Positions 9,550-18,521 of a DNA stretch of 64,000 nt are shown here, in pieces. The DNA is from Neolewinella aurantiaca (GTDB lineage Bacteria > Bacteroidota > Bacteroidia > Chitinophagales > Saprospiraceae). The DNA lies in contig NZ_VOXD01000006.1 in assembly GCF_008014675.1 (NCBI RefSeq), positions 8,521-72,520 on the forward strand, written 5' to 3'. Under the pieces are notes generated by a model. It ran no database searches and was not told where the DNA came from. It saw nothing but the letters and a program-made list of their open reading frames with translations. A program made the translations under genes and the position numbers. Each line of letters starts with the position of its first letter. Within the stretch, counting starts at the first letter, position 1.

Positions 9550-9569
9550 TTAGTTGCAATCGCAACTAA
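9550..9569. promoter_or_regulatory. Probable MarR operator (8-bp inverted repeat, 4-bp spacer)
   Basis: TTAGTTGC-aatc-GCAACTAA is a perfect dyad of the size and TTGCnnnnGCAA shape bound by many MarR proteins. It lies between marR (minus) and the methyltransferase gene (plus), 46 bases from the marR start and 46 bases before the plus-strand -7 box. It could therefore also influence the divergent gene. Confidence 0.75.
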
Positions 9570-9614
9570 ATAAAATTACGAAGGTAGATGCGGCAGGCGA
9601 GTTCTCAAGACTAC

Positions 9615-9622
9615 TATCTTTG
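9615..9622 (+). promoter_or_regulatory. Bacteroidota -7 box (TATCTTTG) for the methyltransferase gene
   Basis: A perfect TAnnTTTG element ends only 4 bases before the ATG at 9627. Transcription would begin at about 9626-9627, which decides the start codon and predicts a leaderless mRNA. No clear -33 TTG is visible at the expected spacing. Confidence 0.6.
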
Positions 9623-9626
9623 CCAA

Positions 9627-10841
9627 ATGCCAGCAACTACCTCTTTGAAACAATTTTGGTCGGCGGCGAGAGCCGCCGCTGCCGCGGGGGAACTCCTGAA
9701 ACTGACCCTGAGTAAACCGGTGTACGGAAGTTCCGACCTGCCCCGCAACCGCTACGGTCGGTTGGTGGAAATAAAAGGCCGCACCTTGCTGCAGATCACC
9801 CACCGTTACGCAGACCGCGAGGAAGTGAAGAACCACCCCATCAACGAAGGATTAGCGCTGATGGAGAACGCCCTCGGCACAGATTATTACAACGCCGACC
9901 TGTTCAGCACTACCGAAAAATTCAGTCTTATCCTCAGCCGGAAGGGCAACGCACGCGTGCTTCGTCAACCCGCTTTGCACCCGCGGCCGCGCCCTGATGT
10001 ATCGTTGCCCAAACTGAAGGACCTCGTCGTCACCGATCACAACCGCGAAAAGCACCGCGACATCCCCGCCGACCGGCCCTACCTGCAACACCTGGGCATC
10101 ACCAACGCCAGAGGCGAGGTGCTGCGCGATGGCAAACGGAAGTTTAAGCAGATCAATAAATTCGTTGAAATCATCGCCGCCCTGCTGCGCGAACACCCAC
10201 TGCCCGATGACGCTCACATTGTCGACATGGGCTCCGGGAGCGGCTACCTCACCTTTGCGCTGTACGACCACCTGGTCAATACGCTCGATCTCAACGTCCG
10301 CATTACCGGCGTGGAACTGAGGCCCAAACTCGTGGAAAAATGCGCACATATTGCGAATAAAAACGGCTTCAAGAACCTCACCTTCGTCGAGGGCTACATC
10401 GACGATTTCAAGCCTAAGAAGATCGACATGCTCATCGCCCTCCACGCCTGCGACACGGCAACGGACGATGCGCTTTATAAAGGCATTGTTGCGAAAGCCG
10501 AAATCATGGTGGTAGCACCCTGCTGCCAGAAACAGGTTCGCCGTGACATGGAAGTTCCTGCCGATCTGAAACCTCTGCTCGGCAACGGCATCCTGCTGGA
10601 GCGCCAGGCCGCCATGCTCACCGATGGTATGCGCGCGCTGCTCCTCGAAGCCGAAGGTTATAAAACCAAACTCTTCGAGTTCATCCCGCTGGAACATACG
10701 GCCAAGAACGTGATGATCACCGCCGTAAAAGGCCGCAAACGCCCCAAGGCACTAGAGGAATTCCGAACGCTGCGGAAGCGGTTTGGCGTGAAGAAACACT
10801 ACCTGCGGAAGCTGATAAAACAGGAAAAAGCGAAAGCCTGA
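9627..10841 (+). CDS. SAM-dependent methyltransferase (GSTCD/Methyltransf_32-like, 404 aa)
   Basis: Class I Rossmann methyltransferase. Motif I is VDMGSGSGYLTFAL (about residue 195), followed by the acidic SAM-ribose position in ITGVELRPKLVEKC and the downstream block LIALHACDTATDDAL. The segment VVAPCCQKQ fits a family related to the methyltransferase-like domain of eukaryotic GSTCD, often annotated as acting on tRNA or RNA. The first ~150 residues form a separate basic domain. A longer reading frame begins 13 codons upstream, but the -7 box lies inside that extension, so the ATG at 9627 is preferred. Substrate is not known. A dispersed 20-mer copy lies at 9974, in the linker RQPALHPRPRPD. 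Confidence 0.8.
   Translation: MPATTSLKQFWSAARAAAAAGELLKLTLSKPVYGSSDLPRNRYGRLVEIKGRTLLQITHRYADREEVKNHPINEGLALMENALGTDYYNADLFSTTEKFSLILSRKGNARVLRQPALHPRPRPDVSLPKLKDLVVTDHNREKHRDIPADRPYLQHLGITNARGEVLRDGKRKFKQINKFVEIIAALLREHPLPDDAHIVDMGSGSGYLTFALYDHLVNTLDLNVRITGVELRPKLVEKCAHIANKNGFKNLTFVEGYIDDFKPKKIDMLIALHACDTATDDALYKGIVAKAEIMVVAPCCQKQVRRDMEVPADLKPLLGNGILLERQAAMLTDGMRALLLEAEGYKTKLFEFIPLEHTAKNVMITAVKGRKRPKALEEFRTLRKRFGVKKHYLRKLIKQEKAKA
9974..9994 (+). repeat. Dispersed 20-mer copy (inside the methyltransferase gene)
   Basis: Matches the consensus with CCCGCG in place of CCTGCG and GGCCGCGCCC at the right end. It encodes the low-complexity linker LHPRPRP between the N-terminal and catalytic domains. 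Confidence 0.75.
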
Positions 10842-10884
10842 GCTCGTAGCATTGCAAAATAAGCATCAACATAAAGCAGTATCA

Positions 10885-11310
10885 ATGAAAGGATTTTTTG
10901 TTGCTCTGGCCGTCTTCATTGCGTTTACTTACGGTTGCGCCCCTAAACCAACCTTTGGGGAGCAGATCGCCTTTGAATCCGCCAATCACGTACCGGGTTA
11001 CTATTCCATCGTTCTCAATACCGAACCGTTTGAGGACCAACTGAGGATTGCCAATCTGGACAGCCTGAGCTTTTACGGAACGGGCGGGCGACCATCTCTC
11101 GCCGAAATTGAAAGCCGTAATTATCAAACTGTACGGAGGCAGCTCGATGATTGTTGCCGAATTGGTGATAAGCTCAACGGGAAGTGGGAAAACCAAAGAG
11201 GCCTCACCTCCTACGGAATCAAAGTAGATGCCATTCAACTGACAAATGATGACGTTGCCCGGCTGCGGGAAGCGGCGATTGTGCGGCAATTGTTGCCATT
11301 GAATAGATAG
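10885..11310 (+). CDS. Hypothetical lipoprotein (141 aa)
   Basis: Not recognised. Starting at the ATG at 10885 gives a clean lipoprotein signal: MKGFF, a hydrophobic stretch, then the lipobox FTYGC with Cys near residue 18. The mature ~120 residues are polar with no membrane segment. They contain a pair of cysteines (DDCCRIGD) and no motif I can name. A slightly longer frame starts at 10852 but would put a charged tail before the signal. It follows the methyltransferase gene by 43 bases on the same strand and may be cotranscribed. Confidence 0.65.
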   Translation: MKGFFVALAVFIAFTYGCAPKPTFGEQIAFESANHVPGYYSIVLNTEPFEDQLRIANLDSLSFYGTGGRPSLAEIESRNYQTVRRQLDDCCRIGDKLNGKWENQRGLTSYGIKVDAIQLTNDDVARLREAAIVRQLLPLNR

Positions 11311-11385
11311 CACGCCCAAGGGGATAAACATCGTCCCCGAATGAAACAAGGGTCAAGGGCTTGTAGCCCGAATAAATTATGAGTA

Positions 11386-12450
11386 ATGCAAATAGCCGTA
11401 AACGCCATTCCTGCTGTTACCGGAAACGTCAACGAAAGAACGTTCGGCTACGGCGTTTTAACGATTATTCCAGGCTTAATGCCTCATCACTCATTTTATT
11501 TCGAGCAGGATTTTGATAACGATCTGCTAAAGCCCCCAAACGTTACGGGCATTCATTTTGGAGAAGCGGTGGATGATTCAATTTACCTCTCAATCGGTCG
11601 GCCACATTACCTCAATTCAGATTTTTCACCCGTTGTAATAGCTTTCGTGGAAGCCGATCATATTGACTTTCCGGAGCGTGTCTGGTGGAGGTTTGGCCGG
11701 CAGACTATTGACCCCGTGCAGGTAGATATTGAAGCATCTACAGCTATTTTAGTCCCCCACGAAAGACTACGAAAGGTAATAGCCGATGCCTATCCACACT
11801 CCTCCAGCAAGGTAACTATCGTCGGCCACGGCCCCAACCCGAACCCCATCCTTCCCGCCGACGAAGTAACCCGCCGCATCACAAAAGAAGTCTACGGCAA
11901 AGAGCATTCCTACTTCTACGCTCCGTCTTCCGGCCACGAATCCGACAACCTGGAGCGGCTGTTTGCAGCTTACGATATTTTCCGGGCGCGTGTCCCCGAG
12001 CCGGTGCGCCTGCTCGTGCAACAACCGGAAGACGCCAAGCACTCCCGCGCGGTGCGCAAGGCCGGTAAGCGGGCAAAATTCAGCAGCGACATCGTTTTCC
12101 TGCCCGGGCTGTCCGATCACGACCACCGCAATGTTTTTAGTTCGGCGCGGGCCATCGTGTTCCCGTCTTTATCCACCCGTTTTCCGCTACCCGTGCTGGA
12201 TGCCTGGACGGCGGAAATCCCCGTTTTGTACACCGACAACGACATTCTTCGGGGCGCCGGAGCGCTGGTGCAGGGAACGGATGAGAAGAGCATTGCCGAG
12301 GGGATGGTCGCGTTGGTAACGACGCCGTTTTTGGCGTCCGGCCTCGTCGACAACGGCAAGCAGCGTTTGCAGGCTTTTTCCTGGGAATCGGTCGCCGAGC
12401 GGGTGGCGGAGGTTTTGCGGGAGGTGGGGACCAAAACCAAAAAAACATGA
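11386..12450 (+). CDS. Glycosyltransferase, GT-B fold / GT4-like (354 aa)
   Basis: Likely transfers a sugar from a nucleotide donor. The C-terminal half carries the usual GT4 layout: YFYAPSSGHESDNLERL (phosphate-loop start), VFLPGLSDHDHRNVFSSA, then ARAIVFPSLSTRFPLPVLDA. The EX7E motif is altered: the first Glu is replaced and the second is Asp (PSLSTRFPLPVLDAW), so donor handling may differ from the type members. The N-terminal domain is short and atypical. The stop overlaps the next gene by 4 bases. Glycosyltransferase identity is likely; the acceptor is unknown. Confidence 0.7.
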   Translation: MQIAVNAIPAVTGNVNERTFGYGVLTIIPGLMPHHSFYFEQDFDNDLLKPPNVTGIHFGEAVDDSIYLSIGRPHYLNSDFSPVVIAFVEADHIDFPERVWWRFGRQTIDPVQVDIEASTAILVPHERLRKVIADAYPHSSSKVTIVGHGPNPNPILPADEVTRRITKEVYGKEHSYFYAPSSGHESDNLERLFAAYDIFRARVPEPVRLLVQQPEDAKHSRAVRKAGKRAKFSSDIVFLPGLSDHDHRNVFSSARAIVFPSLSTRFPLPVLDAWTAEIPVLYTDNDILRGAGALVQGTDEKSIAEGMVALVTTPFLASGLVDNGKQRLQAFSWESVAERVAEVLREVGTKTKKT

Positions 12451-13037
12451 ATTATCCGATCGACATAGGCTTCAAGAAGTGGCGGATATACCTTTTGCTG
12501 GCTGCAACGCTGGCCTTCGTGCTGTTGTGCGGCTGGTACATTACCGGCCCAACGGAAGGTTTTCCGTTTCCACCGTGGGTGCTGATGACCATCGGCTGGG
12601 TAGGCTTGCTGTTCTTCAGCGTAACATTATTCTACATCGGTCGGATGCTGCGCCGTAACCTGCCTGCTCTGCGCATCGACACGACCGGGCTACACGATCA
12701 AACAACGGGTACAGCCATAGGGCGTATTGGTTGGGAGGACATTGAAGGCTTCAGGTCTGCCTCTATGCTTGGCAATCATTTCATCCTGGTCGATGTTTCC
12801 AACCCTGAAGCATACCTTCTCCGCGGCGAAGGACAGCTTGCACAAAGAGGCCTCCGGGCGAACCATAAGAAGTACGGCACACCGATTGTTATCGTTACCA
12901 ACAACCTGAAAACGAAACACGAAGAGCTGCTGGCGCTCCTGCAAGACGAGCTCAAAACCTACCGCGCCCTGCCCGAAGACTTACGGACGGAACTGCGGGA
13001 GGCGTTGCCCGGGGAGCTGCGGGACCGGAACAGATAG
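12447..13037 (+). CDS. STM3941-like membrane protein with a PH-like domain (196 aa)
   Basis: Two adjacent membrane helices (about residues 14-32 and 42-66) precede a soluble region with the pattern IDTTGLHDQTTGTAIGRIGW and DIEGFR, characteristic of small bacterial PH-like proteins of the STM3941 type. The function of this family is not established. Its ATG overlaps the glycosyltransferase stop (ATGA), so the pair is translationally coupled. The C-terminus is a charged helix. Confidence 0.6.
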   Translation: MNYPIDIGFKKWRIYLLLAATLAFVLLCGWYITGPTEGFPFPPWVLMTIGWVGLLFFSVTLFYIGRMLRRNLPALRIDTTGLHDQTTGTAIGRIGWEDIEGFRSASMLGNHFILVDVSNPEAYLLRGEGQLAQRGLRANHKKYGTPIVIVTNNLKTKHEELLALLQDELKTYRALPEDLRTELREALPGELRDRNR

Positions 13038-13044
13038 GTACACG

Positions 13045-13297
13045 AACTCGACAGGCGAACTTTTTCGCAGTGCATCAAGAACGATGTTCAGTAAAAGCTG
13101 ACAGGCAGTTTTTTTGGCAAAAATTATCCCCAACTTTACGGGCGAAAAAGAATTCGACTGGCGAGTCTCCGTCAGCTCGCCAGTCGAATTCTTTTTTGTT
13201 TTCAGGACCGGAAACAACCTTCAGCAAAGCAATTTAAAAATGATCATGAAGCAAAATCAGACTAAGTGGAGCGACAAAAAAGTTCGCCTGTCGAGTT
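13045..13297. repeat. Outer 21-bp inverted repeat around the TonB-dependent receptor leader
   Basis: The 21 bases at 13045-13065 are the exact reverse complement of 13277-13297. The left arm begins 7 bases after the stop of the preceding gene; the right arm lies in codons 13-19 of the receptor signal peptide. The core, TTCGCCTGTCGAG with an A/T run, is a variant of the inner hairpin core TTCGACTGGCGAG, and a looser fifth relative (GCTGACAGGCAGTTTTTTT) lies at 13091-13109. Confidence 0.85.
13145..13196 (+). terminator. Perfect 21-bp hairpin with T run in the receptor leader (terminator or attenuator)
   Basis: Arms 13145-13165 and 13176-13196 pair perfectly around a 10-base loop, and the right arm ends in a run of T. 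It has the form of an intrinsic terminator. It could end the glycosyltransferase transcript or act as an attenuator or stability element for the receptor gene, whose ATG is 44 bases further on. Confidence 0.65.
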
Positions 13298-15402
13298 GGG
13301 CAGGCTACTTCCTCCCTCTACTCCTCTCCACCCTCACCCCCTTACTAGCCCAGGACACCCTCTCCTTCGGCGGTATTTATGATTTGCCGGGGGCGGAAGT
13401 CCGCGCAAGCTACACGCCGGTGAGTCCGCTGGCGCAAAGTTTCACCATTGAGGAGGTTTACCGCCTGCCCGGTACCTTCTACGATCCTGCCCGCCTCGTT
13501 GCTCTGCTGCCCGGCGTAGTGCAGACCAACGACCAGGCCAACCACCTCAGCGTGCGCGGCAACACGCCCAACGCCAACCTCTGGCGCCTCAACGGGCTGG
13601 CCATCGTGAACCCTAACCACACCGCCAATGCGGGTACTTTTTACGACTTCCCGACGCTGAGCGGCGGCGGTGTCAACGCCATCTCGGCCCAGATGCTGGG
13701 CAACTCCGGCTTCCTCGCTGGCGGCCTGCCGGTGGAGTACGGTTTCGCGACCGGCGGCACTTTCGACCTTCGCCTCCGGCCCGGCAGCAAAACCCGCCGC
13801 AAGTACCAGGCCCAGGCCGGCTTCATCGGCTTCGACCTAATGGCAGAGGGACCGATCGGCGATTCTGGAAAAACCAGCTACCTAGTCAATGGTCGCTACA
13901 GCTTCACCGGCCTGCTGGCCGATATGGGCGTAGATTTTGGTGGGGAAGAGATTCGGTTCTATGACATAAATGCCCATTTAGATCACACGACGGAAAAGGG
14001 CCGCATAGGAGCCTTTGCCATCTTCGGCAACAGCACCAATGATTTCCTGGCACCAGACCCCGCTGAATCCGAAATAACCGAGCAAAAAGAATTATTTGAC
14101 ATTGAATTCTCCAACGATCTCGCAGTGATGGGCTTCGATTTTGACCGGCAGATCGGCGGCGGCACCTTAAGTGGCGGCTATGCCTTTTCGGACATTTCCG
14201 CGTTTAGAGATCAGTATTTCCGGATGAATAGCCCTGCGGGCAGAGCCGTCCAAACCAATAACCTAAGTCGCAATAATGCGAACCTGAAGTGGCGGGAAAC
14301 CATAGGCCGGAACGGGGAACTAACCATAGGAGCAGAATACCTGCGTGAAACCGGCGGAATCAGCTATGTATTTGAAGGCGGTAGTAGAGACATCTTTCAG
14401 AACGGTGGTGTTACTGCCGATGCCGTCAGCCCGTTTGTAAGTTACAAAATGGTAACCGGTCCGTACGCCCTGGAAGGCGGCTTGAGGTATTCCTTTTACT
14501 CAGCTTCCACCAATAAAAGTATTGCTGAACCTCGCCTGCGCATCACCCGGAGGGGAGATGTAGCCCAGGTTACCCTGGCCGCCGAGATAAACAGTCAGCG
14601 TTCTTTAGCGGCGGGTTATACCAGTTCATTTGGCGGCGAGGCGAGTAACGTTCCTGCGGTTGCTACGCAGCAAGTCAGTTTGGCTTACGGGCGTTCGCTT
14701 GGCAAACTCAATACGCGGATAACGCTGTTCGGGCAACGCACACCGGAGGAACTGGCAGCTTCGGCACTAGCATTTGGCCCGGAAGAATTTCTCGTCAGCG
14801 CAAACAACCTGCTGGAAATCGGTCCTGACCTCACCTTCGACAAAACGACGACGACCCGGCGTTACGGCGTTGAACTCGAAGCCGGTGGCGGCAGAAAATC
14901 CGAAGGTTGGTACTACCGGGGCAATCTCACCCTTCTACGTGCCGAGACGGAGCAATTGGATGGTAGCTGGTCTAAAGACCGTTACTCTTCAGACTTCATC
15001 ACCAAACTTACCGTTGGTCGCGAATGGGAAGGACAGGATAAAAAAGAACGTGTTCGCACCTACGGTCTCAATCTCGCTCTGATTGCTTACGGAGGAGAAC
15101 GTTATGGCGAAACACCCCTCTTCGAGCCATCACCAACCGATGACATTCTCCTGTACTTTGCCGGACAAGATTTGCGGAACGGTTTCATCAATTCCACCGG
15201 CACCTACTTCCGCCCCGACCTTCGCCTCTACAAAACCAAAATCCGCCCAAAAACCACCACTACCCTCGCGCTCGATCTCCAGAACGTGGCGGGCATCGAG
15301 AACCTCGCCAATGTCTACTACGACGCCTTCCTGGAGCAGCCCAATGAGCGCTATCAGCTGGGGCTGATCCCCGTACTGAGTTACCGGGTTGTTTGGCGGT
15401 AG
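13240..15402 (+). CDS. TonB-dependent receptor, plug-domain type (720 aa)
   Basis: Outer-membrane beta-barrel for TonB-driven uptake. The signal peptide ends LLAQ (about residue 36). The plug domain follows, with YDPARLVALLPGVVQ, LSVRGNTPNANLWRLNG and VEYGFATGGTFDLRLRPG, all standard plug landmarks. The rest is alternating beta-strands of the barrel, ending in a C-terminal aromatic-rich strand (YRVVWR). It lacks the N-terminal carboxypeptidase-like domain of SusC proteins and has no SusD neighbour, so a siderophore, cobalamin or metal ligand is as likely as a glycan. The frame is open further upstream, but that segment is the hairpin leader, so the ATG at 13240 (or 13246) is chosen. Confidence 0.88.
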   Translation: MIMKQNQTKWSDKKVRLSSWAGYFLPLLLSTLTPLLAQDTLSFGGIYDLPGAEVRASYTPVSPLAQSFTIEEVYRLPGTFYDPARLVALLPGVVQTNDQANHLSVRGNTPNANLWRLNGLAIVNPNHTANAGTFYDFPTLSGGGVNAISAQMLGNSGFLAGGLPVEYGFATGGTFDLRLRPGSKTRRKYQAQAGFIGFDLMAEGPIGDSGKTSYLVNGRYSFTGLLADMGVDFGGEEIRFYDINAHLDHTTEKGRIGAFAIFGNSTNDFLAPDPAESEITEQKELFDIEFSNDLAVMGFDFDRQIGGGTLSGGYAFSDISAFRDQYFRMNSPAGRAVQTNNLSRNNANLKWRETIGRNGELTIGAEYLRETGGISYVFEGGSRDIFQNGGVTADAVSPFVSYKMVTGPYALEGGLRYSFYSASTNKSIAEPRLRITRRGDVAQVTLAAEINSQRSLAAGYTSSFGGEASNVPAVATQQVSLAYGRSLGKLNTRITLFGQRTPEELAASALAFGPEEFLVSANNLLEIGPDLTFDKTTTTRRYGVELEAGGGRKSEGWYYRGNLTLLRAETEQLDGSWSKDRYSSDFITKLTVGREWEGQDKKERVRTYGLNLALIAYGGERYGETPLFEPSPTDDILLYFAGQDLRNGFINSTGTYFRPDLRLYKTKIRPKTTTTLALDLQNVAGIENLANVYYDAFLEQPNERYQLGLIPVLSYRVVWR

Positions 15403-15567
15403 AGAGTTGGGGAGTAGTGAGTCCGGAGTCCGGAGTCGCTACCGCGAGTACCTCACTCCAGACTCCAGACTGACAGAGCGGTAGAGAACAGAAAGCAGAT
15501 TGCAGAAATCAGGTACGCTGCGTTCTGCATTCTGCCTTCTGAACTCTGCACTTATTATCTTCACCCC
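15403..15567. repeat. Intergenic spacer made of two degenerate hairpins
   Basis: Two imperfect inverted repeats fill the space: GAGTCCGGAGTCCGGAGTC facing ACTCCAGACTCCAGACT, and CAGAAAGCAGATTGCAGAA facing TTCTGCATTCTGCCTTCTG. They may end the receptor transcript. No gene is seen. Confidence 0.5.
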
Positions 15568-17007
15568 ATGCAAGACACCAAAGTAGTAAGGCAGATTTCC
15601 GCCATGGACGGTCGCGAGCGCGAGCGCCTGCGGCAGTTCGTACGCAGCCCCTACTTCAACCGGCACGCAGCAACGTCGAAACTGCTCGATTTTATCCTCA
15701 AGGAGTTGGGCAAGACCAAACCGAAGCTGGAAGAGGCGCGGGCGCAGGATGCCGTGAAGGGTACCGGCACCGACCAGAAACTAAACGATCTGCTCTCCGG
15801 ACTGATGAAGCTCATCAATCGGTTCTTCGCCGTCGAGCAACTGCAGAGTGAGGCTTTCCGCGAGGAGGTCCTCACCCTGAAGCGTACCAAAGAGCTCCAC
15901 CGCTACAAACTGCTCGACAACCGCGGTAAACGACTGGACACCAAAGTCGCTAAGCACAAGTTCCGCGATGCAGACACCCACCTGGCCGCCTACGAATGGA
16001 AAAACATCAACGGTTACCTTCAGGGAGAAACCAACCGGACCGACACCCGCGAGATGCAAGCCATGCTCAACCACCTGGACCGCTTCTACCTCGTCGAAAA
16101 ACTCCGCCACGCCTGCCAGCTCACCGCAAACATGATGATGCTGAGCACGCACTACGAGCTGCTCTTTCTTGAGCCCATTCTGGCTTACCTCGATTCCGAA
16201 GATGGCCAGAACCTGCTCAAATCCGGTAAGGAGCCCAGCATCGATGCCTACTATCACATTCTGATGAGCCTCCGCGAACCCGACGATAAGAGTTATTACG
16301 AACGAATGCTCTATTACCTCGACGATGGCTTCGAATACCTCCCCCTGCGCCACCAGAAAGACATCTACATCTTTGCCAGTAACTACTGTATCGCCCGCGT
16401 CCGCAAGGAGCCCGAATACCTTAAGGAGTTGATGAACCTCTACCGCCGTGTCCTCCAGAACGGCATCATCTACGAGAAAGACGAAATCAGCGAATACGAC
16501 TACAAAAACATCGTCACCCTCGGCTCAGCGACGGGAGAATTCGACTGGACAGAACGCTTCATCGAAGAAAACCGCGAACGCCTGCCCGCCCCTAAACGAG
16601 ACAATGCCTACGCCCTCAACAAAGCTCGGTTCCTGTACAGCCTCGGCCGTCTTGACGAAGCCGCGCAACTCCTCGTTACCGTTACTGACTCCGACGTGGT
16701 GTACCACCTCGCCCGGGTAATTCTGGAGGTCCGCATCGCCTACGATCAGCAAGACCAGGAATACACCCTCAACCTGCTCGAAACCTTCCGGCTCTACGTC
16801 CGCAGGAACCGCAAGATGAGTACCAAAGACAAGCGGAGTTACATCAACTACACCCGTTTCACCAAGTCGCTCGTCAACCTTAAACACCAAAAAGATTTCA
16901 TGGCCAGGTCGGCTTACACCAAAAAACTCGCAGCTTTGCATACTACTGTAGAGGAAACAGAACTCGTCGTGGAGCGAAACTGGCTGTTAACCGAAAGCAA
17001 GGAATAG
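15568..17007 (+). CDS. Unrecognised cytoplasmic helical protein (479 aa)
   Basis: I do not recognise this protein. It has no signal peptide or membrane helix. The composition is highly charged and leucine-rich with many aromatic residues, and predicted helices run throughout (for example the stretch around YHILMSLREPDDKSYY), giving the look of a TPR- or HAT-like helical repeat scaffold, without a clean TPR consensus. The N-terminus contains the short motif LRQFVRSPYFNRH, which is common at the start of Bacteroidota hypothetical proteins of this length. It is convergent with trigger factor, separated by a palindromic terminator. Confidence 0.75.
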   Translation: MQDTKVVRQISAMDGRERERLRQFVRSPYFNRHAATSKLLDFILKELGKTKPKLEEARAQDAVKGTGTDQKLNDLLSGLMKLINRFFAVEQLQSEAFREEVLTLKRTKELHRYKLLDNRGKRLDTKVAKHKFRDADTHLAAYEWKNINGYLQGETNRTDTREMQAMLNHLDRFYLVEKLRHACQLTANMMMLSTHYELLFLEPILAYLDSEDGQNLLKSGKEPSIDAYYHILMSLREPDDKSYYERMLYYLDDGFEYLPLRHQKDIYIFASNYCIARVRKEPEYLKELMNLYRRVLQNGIIYEKDEISEYDYKNIVTLGSATGEFDWTERFIEENRERLPAPKRDNAYALNKARFLYSLGRLDEAAQLLVTVTDSDVVYHLARVILEVRIAYDQQDQEYTLNLLETFRLYVRRNRKMSTKDKRSYINYTRFTKSLVNLKHQKDFMARSAYTKKLAALHTTVEETELVVERNWLLTESKE

Positions 17008-17020
17008 TACAGTCATTAAA

Positions 17021-17054
17021 AAAACCGCTTCACTCATATGAGTGAAGCGGTTTT
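17021..17054. terminator. Bidirectional terminator (34-base perfect palindrome)
   Basis: Arms AAAACCGCTTCACTCAT and its complement meet without a loop, flanked by A and T runs on both sides. It lies between two convergent genes, so it can stop transcription from both. Confidence 0.85.
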
Positions 17055-17105
17055 AAAAACACGGCCTGTGGCATCGGGACCACCTGCTGTATTCTGTTTT
17101 CCTGG

Positions 17106-18485
17106 TTACTCCTCTTCAGCAGCAGGTGCAGCAGGAGTGTTCTTCTCGTTAAACTCTTTGATGAGTTCGTTGAAAGCATCGGCGTCGAGCGCAGTTTCCT
17201 TGAAGGAAACCTTTTCGCGAAGGGAAGCCATGATTTTCTTTTCGATGGCGTTGCTGGAAAGTTGCTCACGCTGCTTCTCGTCCTGCAGCATCTGGCCTAC
17301 GTAGTTGTCGATGAACTCGTCGGTGAGGAAGTCGGGGCGCTGGCCGCCGAGCATACCCATCAGGCTGGTTACTGCTTCGGCTTTGATGTCTTCGTACTCG
17401 AGTTTGATCTCTGCTTGCTCAGCGTAAGTGTTGCGGATGAGCATCCACTTCACGCCCCGCTGGAACATCTCGAAGTCGTTGTCAGAAGGATCGTCGTCGT
17501 TGATCTGCTTCATGATGTCGAGCGGCAGCTCGATATCGTTACCTTCTACGAGTGCACGCTGGATCTCGAAGTTGGCCATCATTTCGCCCTGGCTGTTGAA
17601 GCCGCTGCTGTTGTCTTCTGCGATCTTATCGCGGAGTTGCGCCTCGGTGGTGATTTCACCGGTTGGGTCAAATTTGGTAAAGAACTCTTCGTTCAGCTCA
17701 GCTTTGGTGATCCGTCCGGCGGAGTTGATCGTCATCTCAAACGACTTGTCGCTGATGTCGGTTTCGGCATCCTCGAGACCGAGCAGGTACTTATTCACGT
17801 AAGCGGGGGTGCTATCCTTTTCGATAGCGGTGATGTCCTTCACCTTCAGGGTACCTCCGATCTTCTTGCCGGTTACCCATTTTTTACCTGCGTCGCTCAG
17901 CGAGTCAACGTACAGCTTGGTGGTGTTGGTGATTTTGTCCTCTACCGGGCCAACCTCCGTGAAGGTTACGTCCAGGATGTCGGTGTCTTCTACTTTGCCT
18001 TCGGTGAAGTCTTCGGTTTCACCGGCAGACTGCAGCATGCGGTCGATTTGCTCGTCGAGGAACTCATCGGTGGTTGCAAGGATGTACTTATCGAAAGTTT
18101 CCTTCGGCAGCTCCAGGGTGAACTCAGGCTCGAGGGCCAGGTCGTACTTGAAGGTGATGTCCTGCAGGGTGCTTGCCGTCAGCATCGGCATGCTCTCGTC
18201 CTCAACGGGCTGAGGGCTGAAGATGAGTTTGATGTCGTTTTCTTCGATGTAACCGAAGAGGCTGCTTTTGATCATAGCGTCCAGTTCCTGACCCAGGATC
18301 TGGTTGCCCATCATTTTGCGGAGAGTAGACAGTGGCGTCTTTCCTTTCCGGAAGCCCTTCATGCTTACTTTCTGCTTCTGTTTCTTTAGCTCGGCGACGA
18401 TTTTTTCGTTCAGTTCGTCCTTAGTGATGGCGACGTCGAGGCGACCGGTTACGTTACTGGTCTTTTCAAATGTTACGTTAGGCAT
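17106..18485 (-). CDS. tig: Trigger factor, ribosome-associated chaperone (459 aa)
   Basis: Binds the ribosome exit tunnel and shields nascent chains. The ribosome-docking signature is present as MKGFRKGKTPLSTLRK (about residues 43-58). The N-terminal domain (about 1-140) and the long helical C-terminal chaperone domain are clear. The middle PPIase (FKBP-like) domain is divergent, as is usual in Bacteroidota. The C-terminus is alanine- and glutamate-rich. A longer frame runs up to 18623, but it crosses the terminator and the tRNA gene; the ATG at 18485 matches the normal trigger-factor N-terminus (MPNVTFEK). It lies just downstream of tRNA-Leu on the same strand. Confidence 0.95.
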   Translation of the reverse strand: MPNVTFEKTSNVTGRLDVAITKDELNEKIVAELKKQKQKVSMKGFRKGKTPLSTLRKMMGNQILGQELDAMIKSSLFGYIEENDIKLIFSPQPVEDESMPMLTASTLQDITFKYDLALEPEFTLELPKETFDKYILATTDEFLDEQIDRMLQSAGETEDFTEGKVEDTDILDVTFTEVGPVEDKITNTTKLYVDSLSDAGKKWVTGKKIGGTLKVKDITAIEKDSTPAYVNKYLLGLEDAETDISDKSFEMTINSAGRITKAELNEEFFTKFDPTGEITTEAQLRDKIAEDNSSGFNSQGEMMANFEIQRALVEGNDIELPLDIMKQINDDDPSDNDFEMFQRGVKWMLIRNTYAEQAEIKLEYEDIKAEAVTSLMGMLGGQRPDFLTDEFIDNYVGQMLQDEKQREQLSSNAIEKKIMASLREKVSFKETALDADAFNELIKEFNEKNTPAAPAAEEE

Positions 18486-18521
18486 AACTTGCTGATTGAA
18501 CCCCGTTGGTTGGGATCGGAT

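Noticed and set aside
13114-13239. Upstream extension of the TonB-dependent receptor frame
   Set aside because: It is the hairpin leader in translation; the signal peptide begins at 13240.
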